This document shows, one piece after another, positions 48,939-57,751 of a stretch of DNA of 64,000 nt (positions are counted from its first letter, which is position 1; every line of letters starts with the position of its first letter). The notes below the pieces were generated by a model. That model was not told where the DNA came from and ran no database searches. It was given only the letters and a program-made list of their open reading frames with translations. The DNA is taken from the NCBI RefSeq assembly GCF_000300815.1, contig NZ_AMRX01000003.1, forward strand, positions 124,001-188,000, in the 5' to 3' direction. Source of the stretch: Gayadomonas joobiniege G7. Its GTDB lineage: Bacteria > Pseudomonadota > Gammaproteobacteria > Enterobacterales > Alteromonadaceae. Both the position numbers and the translations under genes were made by a program.

Positions 48939-49939
48939 AAAAAGGCGAGTCTAAGTTCGCTTGGCGTCGTTTTGAACCAGCGTTTGAATGCGCGGCGAAA
49001 GTTAGCTAAATCTGAATAACCTAATTGTTTCGCAAGCGCTTCTGTAGTTTGCGGTTGTTCGCTTAATAATTGTGCGACTCGGAGCCGATAGTAATTATCC
49101 AATAAGTTTTGATAGCGCGTATTATGTTGTTTAAGTTTACGTTTGAGTGTGGCTACACTCATTTTAAAGTGCTGTGCGGTCTCTTCTAACGTGAGTGGAC
49201 CATAACGATTTAATAAACGCTGAACTTGCGCCACAATAGTCGTTGGGGTCACTTGCTTGTTGGTTTGTTGCAACGCATATTGTCGAGTAAGAGGGCTATA
49301 ACAAAAACAAGGTTGTTGTAGTGCACTGAGCGGGATTTTAAACATATCAAAAGGCTGCGAAAAATTTATTTTTAAACCCAGGTTTTGTTCGTATTCTTGA
49401 ATTTGTTTGGGGCGTTGTTGGGTAAAATAATATTCGATGGGTAGGCGTTTTTGTGCAAGGTATTTTAAACCCGCGTGCAGGGCTGTAAAGCTGTAGTTTA
49501 AAATAAACTGATACAGTTCTTTGCAACCATAAATATCATAAAAATAAACAGTTAAATAACCTTGCCCGGTATGGCTATCACAGCCTAAAAACGGGCTGAT
49601 TTGAGTTTTAAAGCGTCCTAAAAGGGTTAAAAAGTCAGCACAGTTTTGGGCACTGGACAGCGCCTGACTTAAGTATCCGAAGTTGCCAGGCAAGATACGT
49701 TGACCCAATAAAAAGCTGGCGTCATGCCCAGGGATCAGTTGTTTAGCACGTGTTATTAATTGTAAAAATTGTTGGCTGGATATGAGATGGTTTGAGCCTG
49801 CCAAATCTTCTTTAAAAATGCCTGTACCCCTTAATAACTTATCGATAGATACACCCCGACTGACCGCTAAGTCGATTAAACTTGCGGGCAAGTGATGGGC
49901 TGCAATGACCTTATGGTCTGGCTGGATAAGCGATTTCAA
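48935..49939 (-). CDS. AraC-family transcription regulator
   Basis: Residues about 25-205 resemble the Arabinose_bd N-terminal domain (PF12625 type: LIPGHDASFLLGQRILPGNFGYL), and the C-terminus is the AraC double helix-turn-helix with TLEETAQHFKMSVATLKRKL and LGYSDLANFRRAFKRWFKTTP. 334 aa. The start overlaps the stop of the membrane GGDEF-like gene by four bases, so both are one transcript. Targets unknown. Confidence 0.9.
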   Translation of the reverse strand: MKSLIQPDHKVIAAHHLPASLIDLAVSRGVSIDKLLRGTGIFKEDLAGSNHLISSQQFLQLITRAKQLIPGHDASFLLGQRILPGNFGYLSQALSSAQNCADFLTLLGRFKTQISPFLGCDSHTGQGYLTVYFYDIYGCKELYQFILNYSFTALHAGLKYLAQKRLPIEYYFTQQRPKQIQEYEQNLGLKINFSQPFDMFKIPLSALQQPCFCYSPLTRQYALQQTNKQVTPTTIVAQVQRLLNRYGPLTLEETAQHFKMSVATLKRKLKQHNTRYQNLLDNYYRLRVAQLLSEQPQTTEALAKQLGYSDLANFRRAFKRWFKTTPSELRLAFF

Positions 49940-50826
49940 TTTGCGGCTTGTTCCAATTTTAAATTGACCTGTTTAATAGCGTCTTCAATATCGCTGCCCG
50001 CGAGCATATGCTGCCAAGCTGCAGACACTTTATGATAAACAGCTTTACCGGTGCGGCTTGGTTTGAACGCTAAATGATTAATGGCTGTTTGAATTTGCGT
50101 AATAATTTCACCGGTCTCTCGCTCACAGGTGTCTGGCAAAACTAAAATAAATCTATCACCCGCATACCGGCAGGCGAGATCCGCGTGGCGTAAGTTCATT
50201 ACAATAATATCAGCAACTTCCCGTAATAACCTGTCACCGTCAAGGTGACTATATTGGCGGTTAAATGCGGCAAAATTATTAATATCTAACATTGCAAGTG
50301 AATAAGGGGTACCCGCCCGATTGAGTTTGGCTAAATGCGTGCGCATATATTCAGCGCTATACAATTGAGTGACATAGTCAATTAGGCTATGTTCACGATA
50401 AAAAGCTTCTCTGCGGCTAAGCTGTTGATGCAACTTGACTTGCTCTTGGTGCCATAAATATAGCCCCCAACTCATCAATATCATGCCGATCGACGCAGGC
50501 AAAGACTCAACCCAATAGAGCCAAAAATCTTTATCTGGGTAGCTAAAAAATTCATCTAATAGATCTAACATGCAGCTCATTAAAAAACAGCTTAGTCCAA
50601 CAGCTAATAATAATGTAACCCGTCCATGAGGACGGCTAGCTAATAGAAAAAACAGCCATAACCCCGTCATTATTAACATCCCGCCTTCCCCAAGAATATC
50701 TAAATAATCTGAGTCTGACTGTGCTTTTAATGTGCCTTGGCTAAATACGATTAACAGCAAACTACAGCAGATCCCTATGATAAACATAAGTAATTTACTG
50801 TGGCCTTTTAACATTGAAAATTCCAT
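49936..50826 (-). CDS. Membrane protein with degenerate GGDEF domain
   Basis: Four hydrophobic segments (about residues 11-30, 46-64, 70-91, 107-123) are followed by a GGDEF-fold domain (about 150-290). The motif position reads AGDRF (222-226), so it lacks the residues for cyclase catalysis. It could be a sensor or partner for the AraC regulator, whose gene overlaps it by four bases. Start may be 50826 or the ATG four codons later (50814), which has GGAA upstream. Confidence 0.82.
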   Translation of the reverse strand: MEFSMLKGHSKLLMFIIGICCSLLLIVFSQGTLKAQSDSDYLDILGEGGMLIMTGLWLFFLLASRPHGRVTLLLAVGLSCFLMSCMLDLLDEFFSYPDKDFWLYWVESLPASIGMILMSWGLYLWHQEQVKLHQQLSRREAFYREHSLIDYVTQLYSAEYMRTHLAKLNRAGTPYSLAMLDINNFAAFNRQYSHLDGDRLLREVADIIVMNLRHADLACRYAGDRFILVLPDTCERETGEIITQIQTAINHLAFKPSRTGKAVYHKVSAAWQHMLAGSDIEDAIKQVNLKLEQAAN

Positions 50827-51138
50827 CTTGTCGCTCGCTCAATTTAAGTCGCGCGAACAGTAGCGAAAAATCTTCGAACTGCAAAGGGTTAATTTAGCTC
50901 AGTCAATTTCACCTAAAGGGGCTTAGTATGGGTTCTTGACTATAGGTTTATCCATTGGTTTTTTTTAACTAATTGATTTTTATTTATTTTATGTGAGGTT
51001 TTTTTGGCTCAAACCAGCCTGTTTATCACCCAATTTGGTCCCCCTAAAGGCCTGTTTTTAACTTCTGTCATAAATGTTTCATAGCAATTAAAAACACAAA
51101 ACGGTTAACTGCTGCCAACTTTTAAGGGAGTCAAACTT
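50827..51138. promoter_or_regulatory. 312-bp divergent intergenic region before the phytate genes
   Basis: AT-rich region between the membrane GGDEF-like gene and the TonB receptor gene. The only clear signal is the Pho box at 51065-51082. AGGGAG at 51124-51129 is the receptor's ribosome site. No gene or other repeat was seen. Confidence 0.6.
51065..51082 (+). promoter_or_regulatory. Pho box (PhoB-binding site)
   Basis: CTGTCAT (51065-51071), four-base AAAT spacer, GTTTCAT (51076-51082). The first repeat matches the E. coli Pho-box half-site perfectly and the second 5 of 7, with the right spacing. It lies 57 bp before the start of the TonB receptor gene that precedes the phytase. Confidence 0.75.
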
Positions 51139-53856
51139 ATGTTTATGCAAAGCAATTTTAAAAAAAATAAAGTGCTGTTGGCCTGTGCTGCAGCTTTAAC
51201 ATTCGCTTCTACTTCAGCCGATGCGGGTATTCTGTTAGGTAAAGTAACGGGGCCAGAACAAAAGCAATTGTTTAAAGGCGCTCAAATCAATATTACAGAA
51301 CTTGGCATTCGTACGACGACTGACGAGCGTGGCCAATACAGATTTAGTGATCTGCCCGCAGGTGAATATACATTGGAAGTGACTTATTTAGGTGAACAAC
51401 CGACGAATTATCGTATTCGCGTGCCAGAGACAGGTATTGAACAGAAAAACTTAGTGATCTCCTCGGCCAAAACAATCGAAAATCTAGTCGTTTATGCACA
51501 AAAAACAGGTCAAGCCAGTGCGTTAAACATGCAAAAAAATGCTGCTAGCATTAAATCGATTGTCTCATCAGATGCGATCGGTCAGTTTCCAGATCAAAAT
51601 GTGTCGGAAGCATTGCAGCGATTACCAGGATTATTTATTGAGCGAGATCAAGGGGAAGGTCGTTTTGTTGGCATCCGCGGGATCGACCCTAATTTGAACA
51701 ATGTCACTATTAATGGCTTAAACGTTCCATCACCTGAAGCTGGGGTGCGCTCTGTGGCGCTTGATGTGATCCCATCACAACTAGTAGGCAGTTTAGAAGT
51801 TTCTAAATCAGTCACGCCAGATATGGACGCAAGTGCGATCGGTGGTTCAATCGAAGTTAAAAGTTTAAGTGGTTTTGACCGACCTGATGGAAGCATGAGC
51901 GCGACAGTCGCCTTATCAAATAACCGCTTACGTGACGAAACCAGTCCTAAATTAGAAGCCAGTTATAGCAAAATATTTGATGATAGCTTAGCGCTGGCCG
52001 CAGCGGTTTCATACTCTGAACGAAAATTTGGTTCTGACAATTTAGAGTCAAACGGTGATGATGAGCTAGAGCAAAGGTTTTATGATATTACGCGAGAGCG
52101 TTTGGGTGCGGCGGTGAACTTAGATTTTCGTCCTGATTTTAATAACAGCTATTATATTCGAACTTTATTTAGTGAATTTAGCGATGATGAATTTAGGTTG
52201 TCAAATACTTTTGTTTTTGCTGACGAAACAGAAATAGAACGAGCCAGTAAAGATCGTAAAGAAACACAGCAAATAATGAGCTTAACAGCAGGTGCTGAGC
52301 ATATTGTCGACACTTGGACGCTAGAATACCAGCTTGGTTATTCAAAATCTAAAGAAGAAAATCCAAACGCCCTTTATTACACTTTAGTGGCGGAAGAATT
52401 GGACTTTAGCAGTGATATGCAAGGGAAAACCCCAGCGATTGAACAGTCTGATGAGGTCAGTGACTTTGCGAATTATGAGCTTGACGAAATTTCAGATGAG
52501 AGTGAAAAAGCGGAAGATGAAGAAACCAGCTTAAGTTTAGATTTATCTAAAAAGCTTGATATTCAGGGACAGCTAGTCGAGTTAAAGTTTGGTGGAAAAT
52601 ATCGTCAGCGTGAAAAAACAGCTATGGCGAATATTAAAATATTTGGTGGCGAGTTCGATAACTTTGACTTGCTTGCGCTGCAAGGCGGTCAACCCAATTG
52701 GTCAATAGGTCAATTTGGCTCGGCGTTAAAACGTGCTGAACTTAAAAATATGTTTGCCGATAATTTTGCCGACTTAGAGCTTGAAGAGAATGATTCGAAT
52801 GCAGAATCAGCCGGTGCCTCCTACTTGGTAGAAGAAGATATTTTTGCAGCTTATGCAATGGCAAGCTTTGATATTGAACAACTTCATGTGGTCGCTGGTG
52901 TTCGTTATGAAAAAACTGAATTCTCGACTCATGGTCAAAAGGTTGAAGTTGTTGCGATTGAAGATGAGTTGAACGATATTGATTCTGAAGAGGTTATTAC
53001 GACGGATTGGGCCTCAGAAAACGACTATGATAAATTTTTACCCAGTGTCAATCTTAGGTATGAGTTTAATGAAAACTTGATTGCTCGTGCCGCCTATACA
53101 CAAACACTCGCCAGACCTAAGTTTGAAGATGCGGCTGCATTTCAAATTATTGATAGCTCAAGTGAGCGTGATGAAGACACAGGTGAGCTAGTAACCGAAC
53201 GTGAAGCAGAAGTGGGTAATCCAAATCTAAAACCCTATTTTTCGGATAACTTCGACCTGACATTAGAGTATTACCCAGGCAATATTGGTATGTTTTCAGC
53301 GGGTTATTTTTATAAAAACATAGATAATTTTATCATTATTGCAGATGTGGCCGGCCGTGATGGTTGGCAGGATTACGACGAAGTTTTCCAGCCAATCAAT
53401 GGTGACAGCGCTGAATTACATGGACTTGAGTTGGCTTGGGTTAAATCTTTCCAGTCGGGCTTATTGTTAGCGGCGAATGCAACAATTACGGATTCAGAAG
53501 CGACAACATTTTTAGACGGTGAAACCTTTACTACCCAGTTGCCAAACCAATCAGATGAAACAGCTAATCTAACCATAGGTTATGAATCTGAGCAGTTTAG
53601 TATTCGTTTGACCGGCGTTTATAAAAGTCAAAACTTAGAAGAAATTGATGGGGATATGTTGCGCTATGAAGACGACCATACACAAATAGACTTGTCAGCC
53701 AAATACTACATTAATCAACAGATGCATGTGTATTTTAATGGGGTGAATTTAAATGATGAGCCACTTTACCATTATTTTGACCAATCCAATGTGAATGCCC
53801 AGTACGAAACTTACGGTCGCACTTTTGAGCTTGGTTTTAGTTGGACATCTTTCTAA
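51139..53856 (+). CDS. TonB-dependent receptor, probable inositol-phosphate/phytate transporter
   Basis: Outer-membrane active transporter. Signal peptide to about residue 30, then a carboxypeptidase-regulatory-like domain (about 32-112), a TonB-box-like ENLVVYA near 119, the plug (about 130-245; FPDQNVSEALQRLPGLFIER, VGIRGIDPNLNNVTINGL) and a 22-strand-type barrel ending in the terminal Phe (WTSF). 905 aa, complete. AGGGAG precedes the ATG. A phytase follows within 100 bp and a Pho box precedes it, so uptake of phytate or its breakdown products is inferred, not shown. Confidence 0.93.
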   Translation: MFMQSNFKKNKVLLACAAALTFASTSADAGILLGKVTGPEQKQLFKGAQINITELGIRTTTDERGQYRFSDLPAGEYTLEVTYLGEQPTNYRIRVPETGIEQKNLVISSAKTIENLVVYAQKTGQASALNMQKNAASIKSIVSSDAIGQFPDQNVSEALQRLPGLFIERDQGEGRFVGIRGIDPNLNNVTINGLNVPSPEAGVRSVALDVIPSQLVGSLEVSKSVTPDMDASAIGGSIEVKSLSGFDRPDGSMSATVALSNNRLRDETSPKLEASYSKIFDDSLALAAAVSYSERKFGSDNLESNGDDELEQRFYDITRERLGAAVNLDFRPDFNNSYYIRTLFSEFSDDEFRLSNTFVFADETEIERASKDRKETQQIMSLTAGAEHIVDTWTLEYQLGYSKSKEENPNALYYTLVAEELDFSSDMQGKTPAIEQSDEVSDFANYELDEISDESEKAEDEETSLSLDLSKKLDIQGQLVELKFGGKYRQREKTAMANIKIFGGEFDNFDLLALQGGQPNWSIGQFGSALKRAELKNMFADNFADLELEENDSNAESAGASYLVEEDIFAAYAMASFDIEQLHVVAGVRYEKTEFSTHGQKVEVVAIEDELNDIDSEEVITTDWASENDYDKFLPSVNLRYEFNENLIARAAYTQTLARPKFEDAAAFQIIDSSSERDEDTGELVTEREAEVGNPNLKPYFSDNFDLTLEYYPGNIGMFSAGYFYKNIDNFIIIADVAGRDGWQDYDEVFQPINGDSAELHGLELAWVKSFQSGLLLAANATITDSEATTFLDGETFTTQLPNQSDETANLTIGYESEQFSIRLTGVYKSQNLEEIDGDMLRYEDDHTQIDLSAKYYINQQMHVYFNGVNLNDEPLYHYFDQSNVNAQYETYGRTFELGFSWTSF

Positions 53857-53948
53857 AAACTTTTGTAAAACGTATATTCTGGCGGTCAGTACGCTTTGTC
53901 CGCCAGAAAGCGCTATATCCATTTTATCTATATCAGGTTTTATCATTA

Positions 53949-55883
53949 ATGAAGTTTATGCAAACAATGCTGGCGATCGTGGTTATCTTTATGGCTATCG
54001 CTTGCAGCCATTCCGTCTCCCAGGTAGACAATGCAGATCAACAAGAATCTTTAACACCAGTGACCCGCTTTGCGGTGGACAAATTAAATGGCAATCGGGT
54101 GATTCAAATCACCAAACAGCAATGGTTGGCCAACAGTGAAAATTTGGGTTTATTTGTATTTGATGCAGATCAAAATATCCAATTAAAACACAGCGGCAAT
54201 TATGAATCGCTTGATGTGCGGGCAAACGGTACAAAACAATGGTTTGTCAGCAGTATCGAAAAAGAGCAAGGGCGTTTTGAGCTATGGCTTTTAGATCTTC
54301 AAGCAGAACAGCTTAAGCCTTTATTCGAAATAGCGTTGGCCGACAGTGTCATCAACAATCAATGTCTGTATCAAGATCCGGCAAGCGGTGATTTACACGT
54401 CTTTTTATTGACGGCTGAGCATCAGGTAGCACAATATTTAATTGATCAAACGCAAGGCAAAGTTCACTTGATCCGTCAGTTTTCATCACCGCCGGGTAGC
54501 GAAGCATGCCGAGTAGACGACGCGGGTGGTTTTTTGTACATAGTCGAAGAAACGGTCGGTGTATGGCAATATCCGGTTGATCCAGAAGCCGAATTGGTAA
54601 GAGAGCCTATTGCAATTAAATACCCTTTTGGTGCGATTACCGGCGAGATTAAAGATCTACAAAGCTTACCAGACGGCAGTCTTTTAGTGGCGTTACCAGA
54701 ACAAGGACAAATTCACCACTATCAACAACCTTTAGGGCGGGGCAAAGTGAAAACCTATTCGGTTGCCGACAGCGTGATCGAAAGTGTTGCTGCTTTTTTT
54801 AATCAAGGACAGTGGACTCTGAGCTTGTATGACGATAAACAGGGACGATATATTAGTAGCTCAATCAACTTATTGCTTGGTAAAAGAGCAGAAAAAGCGC
54901 TAAACATTGCTATATTAACAGCGGATATGCAAACCGATCCAGTAGCACGTTTTGCCGACGCGGCGGACGATCCCGAGATTTGGTTTAATAGTGCTAATCC
55001 GGCTCAAAGTTTGATATTAGCAACAGACAAAACTTATGGTTTAAAGGGATACGACTTATCGGGCAAAGAAGTCGCTGATATTGCCTCGGGACGAATTAAC
55101 AACATAGATATTTTGCGCCAGCTCGAATGGCAAGGGCAGCGCTGGGATTTTGCCGCCGCCAGTAACCGCACCGATAATAGCATTGCTTTGTATCGTATCG
55201 CGCAAGATGGTCAGCTCACAGAGTTACCTGGGTTGCCAACCAGCTTGCCAGATGTATATGGTTTGTGCACCTATCAATCGCCATTAAATGGCGCCGCTTA
55301 TGTGTTTATCAATGACGAATCGGGTCGCTTTCAACAATATCAGTTGGATTTATCAAACGAAAAAATTACAGCTAATTTAGTTAGAGAGTTTGCGGTTTCA
55401 TCTCAGCCGGAAGGTTGTGTCGCCGATACAGGAACACAAACCCTTTATTTAGGTGAAGAAAATAAAGCGATCTGGTCTATCAGTGCTGAGCCAGATGGAA
55501 AAGCACTGAGCTTGTTTTATCAAGTTGACAATGAAGTTTTGTTTGCCGATGTTGAGGGTTTGTCTATTTACAAATCACAGTCAGCTTTGAGTCCAGATTA
55601 TTTAGTGGTTTCAAGCCAAGGCAACAATAGTTATTTAGTGTTTGATTTAAGCACAGGTCAGTTGGCCGCTCGGTTTAAAATTGGTGCTGATGCGACTAAT
55701 GGCATAGATGGAACCTCTGAAACTGATGGTTTGGCGGTGATATCTGAGCCTTTAGGAGATGCCTATCCGCAAGGTGCACTCGTTGTGCAAGATGGACGGA
55801 ATGTCATGCCAGTGCAACCGCAAAACTTTAAGTTGCTTGATTGGCGCAAAGTGGCTGCTTTAATCGAGCAACAAAAACCATAA
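53949..55883 (+). CDS. Dual-domain beta-propeller phytase lipoprotein
   Basis: Secreted hydrolase releasing phosphate from phytate. Start ATG 53949 gives 644 aa with a signal peptide and lipobox (MAIAC), so it is probably outer-membrane anchored; the frame is open further upstream into the receptor gene. The C-terminal domain (about 325-644) is a canonical calcium-dependent beta-propeller phytase: DAADDPEIWFN near residue 337, NDESGRFQQYQL, SQPEGCVADTG, DVEGLSIY, VVSSQGNNSYLVFD, SETDGLAV, YPQGALVVQDGRN. The N-terminal half (about 60-320) repeats these motifs in degenerate form (SEACRVDDAGGFLYIVEE), as in known dual-domain phytases. Confidence 0.93.
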   Translation: MKFMQTMLAIVVIFMAIACSHSVSQVDNADQQESLTPVTRFAVDKLNGNRVIQITKQQWLANSENLGLFVFDADQNIQLKHSGNYESLDVRANGTKQWFVSSIEKEQGRFELWLLDLQAEQLKPLFEIALADSVINNQCLYQDPASGDLHVFLLTAEHQVAQYLIDQTQGKVHLIRQFSSPPGSEACRVDDAGGFLYIVEETVGVWQYPVDPEAELVREPIAIKYPFGAITGEIKDLQSLPDGSLLVALPEQGQIHHYQQPLGRGKVKTYSVADSVIESVAAFFNQGQWTLSLYDDKQGRYISSSINLLLGKRAEKALNIAILTADMQTDPVARFADAADDPEIWFNSANPAQSLILATDKTYGLKGYDLSGKEVADIASGRINNIDILRQLEWQGQRWDFAAASNRTDNSIALYRIAQDGQLTELPGLPTSLPDVYGLCTYQSPLNGAAYVFINDESGRFQQYQLDLSNEKITANLVREFAVSSQPEGCVADTGTQTLYLGEENKAIWSISAEPDGKALSLFYQVDNEVLFADVEGLSIYKSQSALSPDYLVVSSQGNNSYLVFDLSTGQLAARFKIGADATNGIDGTSETDGLAVISEPLGDAYPQGALVVQDGRNVMPVQPQNFKLLDWRKVAALIEQQKP

Positions 55884-55911
55884 GCTGCGTATTCACGGCA
55901 AAACAATCGAT

Positions 55912-55960
55912 TGGTAGCCAGGTGGTAAAAGTGCTGGCTGCCATTTTACCGGGAACCTGG
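55912..55960 (+). terminator. Two mutually exclusive hairpins after the phytase gene
   Basis: TGGTAGCCAG (55912-55921) pairs with CTGGCTGCCA (55934-55943), followed by TTTT. Alternatively CCAGGTGGTAAAA (55918-55930) pairs with TTTTACC and ACCTGG (55944-55960) with a four-base bulge. The first looks like a weak terminator. Confidence 0.5.
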
Positions 55961-56029
55961 TTGCGAGCATCAATAAAACAAATAATCAATACAAATTAAC
56001 CCAGATTGAGAGAAATCCATCTGCAGTCT

Positions 56030-56060
56030 CTGTATAGTTGCTACAACAGCGACTATACAG
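56030..56060. promoter_or_regulatory. 13-bp inverted repeat just before ybaK
   Basis: CTGTATAGTTGCT (56030-56042) and AGCGACTATACAG (56048-56060) differ from perfect symmetry at one G-T position and leave a five-base loop. It ends 13 bases before the ybaK ATG, so it could be an operator or a translation-controlling hairpin. Confidence 0.55.
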
Positions 56061-56073
56061 CGGATAACAGGAT

Positions 56074-56538
56074 ATGACACCAGCCGTTAATTTATTAAAA
56101 AAACTCAAAATTGATTTTAACCTGCATGAATACATACATGATGAAAAAGCTACCAGTTACGGCTTAGAAGCCGCTGAAAAGTTAGCAGTGCCAGCGCAAA
56201 AAGTATTTAAAACACTCTTAGTTTGTAACGAAAAACAACAGCTGTTCGTAGCTATTGTGCCTGTTTGCCAACAATTAAACTTAAAACTTGCCGCAAAAGC
56301 AGCCGGTTGTAAAAAAATGCAAATGGCTGATAAGGCGATCGCCGAAAAAACAACTGGATACATCCTTGGGGGCGTAAGCCCGTTTGCGCAGAAAAAAAAG
56401 CTAGCGACGCTAGTTGATATCAGCGCTATGGCTCACAATAGTATTTTTGTTAGTGGCGGTAAAAGAGGGCTAGAAATTGAACTTGCGCCACAAAATTTAA
56501 TAAATGTTTTAAATGCTAAAGCGGTTGCTTTGTGTTGA
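56074..56538 (+). CDS. ybaK: Cys-tRNA(Pro) deacylase YbaK
   Basis: Trans-editing enzyme that hydrolyses misacylated Cys-tRNA(Pro). ATSYGLEAAEKLAVPAQKVFKTLL with the conserved Lys, GGVSPFAQKKKLATLVD and SGGKRGLEIELAP are family motifs. 154 aa, full length. AGGAT precedes the ATG. Confidence 0.93.
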   Translation: MTPAVNLLKKLKIDFNLHEYIHDEKATSYGLEAAEKLAVPAQKVFKTLLVCNEKQQLFVAIVPVCQQLNLKLAAKAAGCKKMQMADKAIAEKTTGYILGGVSPFAQKKKLATLVDISAMAHNSIFVSGGKRGLEIELAPQNLINVLNAKAVALC

Positions 56539-56603
56539 GTCATCCAATTGTTAGATAAATACGTTATAGTATATCAATTATAACAAATACAAGGATCGGC
56601 TTA

Positions 56604-57212
56604 ATGTACCAAAAGTATGCAGCACTCATTTTTGATATGGACGGCACCTTGGTTGATAGTGGTCAGTTACATCAAAATGCTTGGATAAAAACATTTAACC
56701 GCTACTCAATTCCAGTGGATTATGCGCTTATGCGCTCACTTGCTGGCGTGCCAACTAAACAAACAATAGAAATAGTCGCAGATCATTTTGAAATAGATTT
56801 AGCTGTCTCTAGTGATGAGATGAACTATTTCAAAGAAGCGATTGTCCGTGCAACCTTATTAGATTATGTGCAAGCGACACCTCTACTTGAGGTAGTAAAA
56901 GAGTACCATGGTAAAAAGCCTATGGCGGTTGGCACTGGCGCTTATACAGACGAAGCAGAGCTGATTTTAAAAGCCTGTGGTTTATCCCCCTATTTTGACT
57001 ATGTGGTAGGCGCTGATCAGGTTACTCAGCCAAAACCAGCGCCAGACACTTATTTACACTGTGCTAAGCTTTTAAAAGTAAACCCTGCTGACTGTGTTGT
57101 ATTTGAAGATGCACCTGCTGGCATGCAAGCCGCTCGCCGTGCAGGAATGGAAGTTGTAGATGTTTTGCAGACACTGAATATTAAAAACGATTATTTTTTG
57201 GACAATAAATAA
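56604..57212 (+). CDS. HAD-family sugar phosphatase (YqaB-like)
   Basis: Phosphatase of the beta-phosphoglucomutase-like HAD group. Motif I is FDMDGTLVDSGQLH, motif II is in the VGTGAYTDEAE region, and motifs III/IV are KPAPDTYLHCAKLL and VVFEDAPAGMQAARRAGM. It resembles E. coli YqaB, which acts on fructose-1-phosphate and 6-phosphogluconate. 202 aa. Overlaps the next gene by one base. Confidence 0.88.
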   Translation: MYQKYAALIFDMDGTLVDSGQLHQNAWIKTFNRYSIPVDYALMRSLAGVPTKQTIEIVADHFEIDLAVSSDEMNYFKEAIVRATLLDYVQATPLLEVVKEYHGKKPMAVGTGAYTDEAELILKACGLSPYFDYVVGADQVTQPKPAPDTYLHCAKLLKVNPADCVVFEDAPAGMQAARRAGMEVVDVLQTLNIKNDYFLDNK

Positions 57213-57751
57213 TGAGCGCTGAACTGGTATTAGACTTTTGGTTTAACCAACTGACTTCTAAACAATGGTTTATTAAAGATGCCGAACTTGATCAGGAAAT
57301 AAAACGCAAATTTTCTGGATTAGTCGAGCAAGCCGCTGCTTGTGAATTATTTGATTGGCGTCATACAGCACGGGGGCGGTTAGCCGAAATTATTGTGCTT
57401 GATCAATTCTCGCGCAATATTTACCGAGACACCGCCACTGCGTTTGCTCAAGACCCGCTAGCGCTTTGTTTAGCGCAAGAAGCCGTATTAGCAAATAAAG
57501 ATGCTGATTTAAATCCTATCGAACGCAATTTTTTATATATGCCCTATATGCATAGTGAGTCGGCAAAAGTGCATTTACACGCGGTAACCCTGTTTGCCAA
57601 TAACGACGTCAATGACAGCTATAAGTTTGAGCTTAAACATAAAGCTATCATTGATCGATTTGGCCGCTATCCACATCGTAATAAACTGCTTGCGCGGGCT
57701 TCAACCCCTGCTGAGATTGAGTTTTTAAAACAGCCTGGGTCAGGTTTTTAA
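57212..57751 (+). CDS. DUF924 family protein
   Basis: All-helical protein of the DUF924 (TPR-like) family: LDFWFNQLTSKQWF, RHTARGRLAEIIVLDQFSRNIYRDT, FLYMPYMHSE and RFGRYPHRNKLL. 179 aa, complete. Function unknown. Starts one base inside the phosphatase stop (TAATG) and converges with a four-base overlap on the LysR gene. Confidence 0.88.
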   Translation: MSAELVLDFWFNQLTSKQWFIKDAELDQEIKRKFSGLVEQAAACELFDWRHTARGRLAEIIVLDQFSRNIYRDTATAFAQDPLALCLAQEAVLANKDADLNPIERNFLYMPYMHSESAKVHLHAVTLFANNDVNDSYKFELKHKAIIDRFGRYPHRNKLLARASTPAEIEFLKQPGSGF

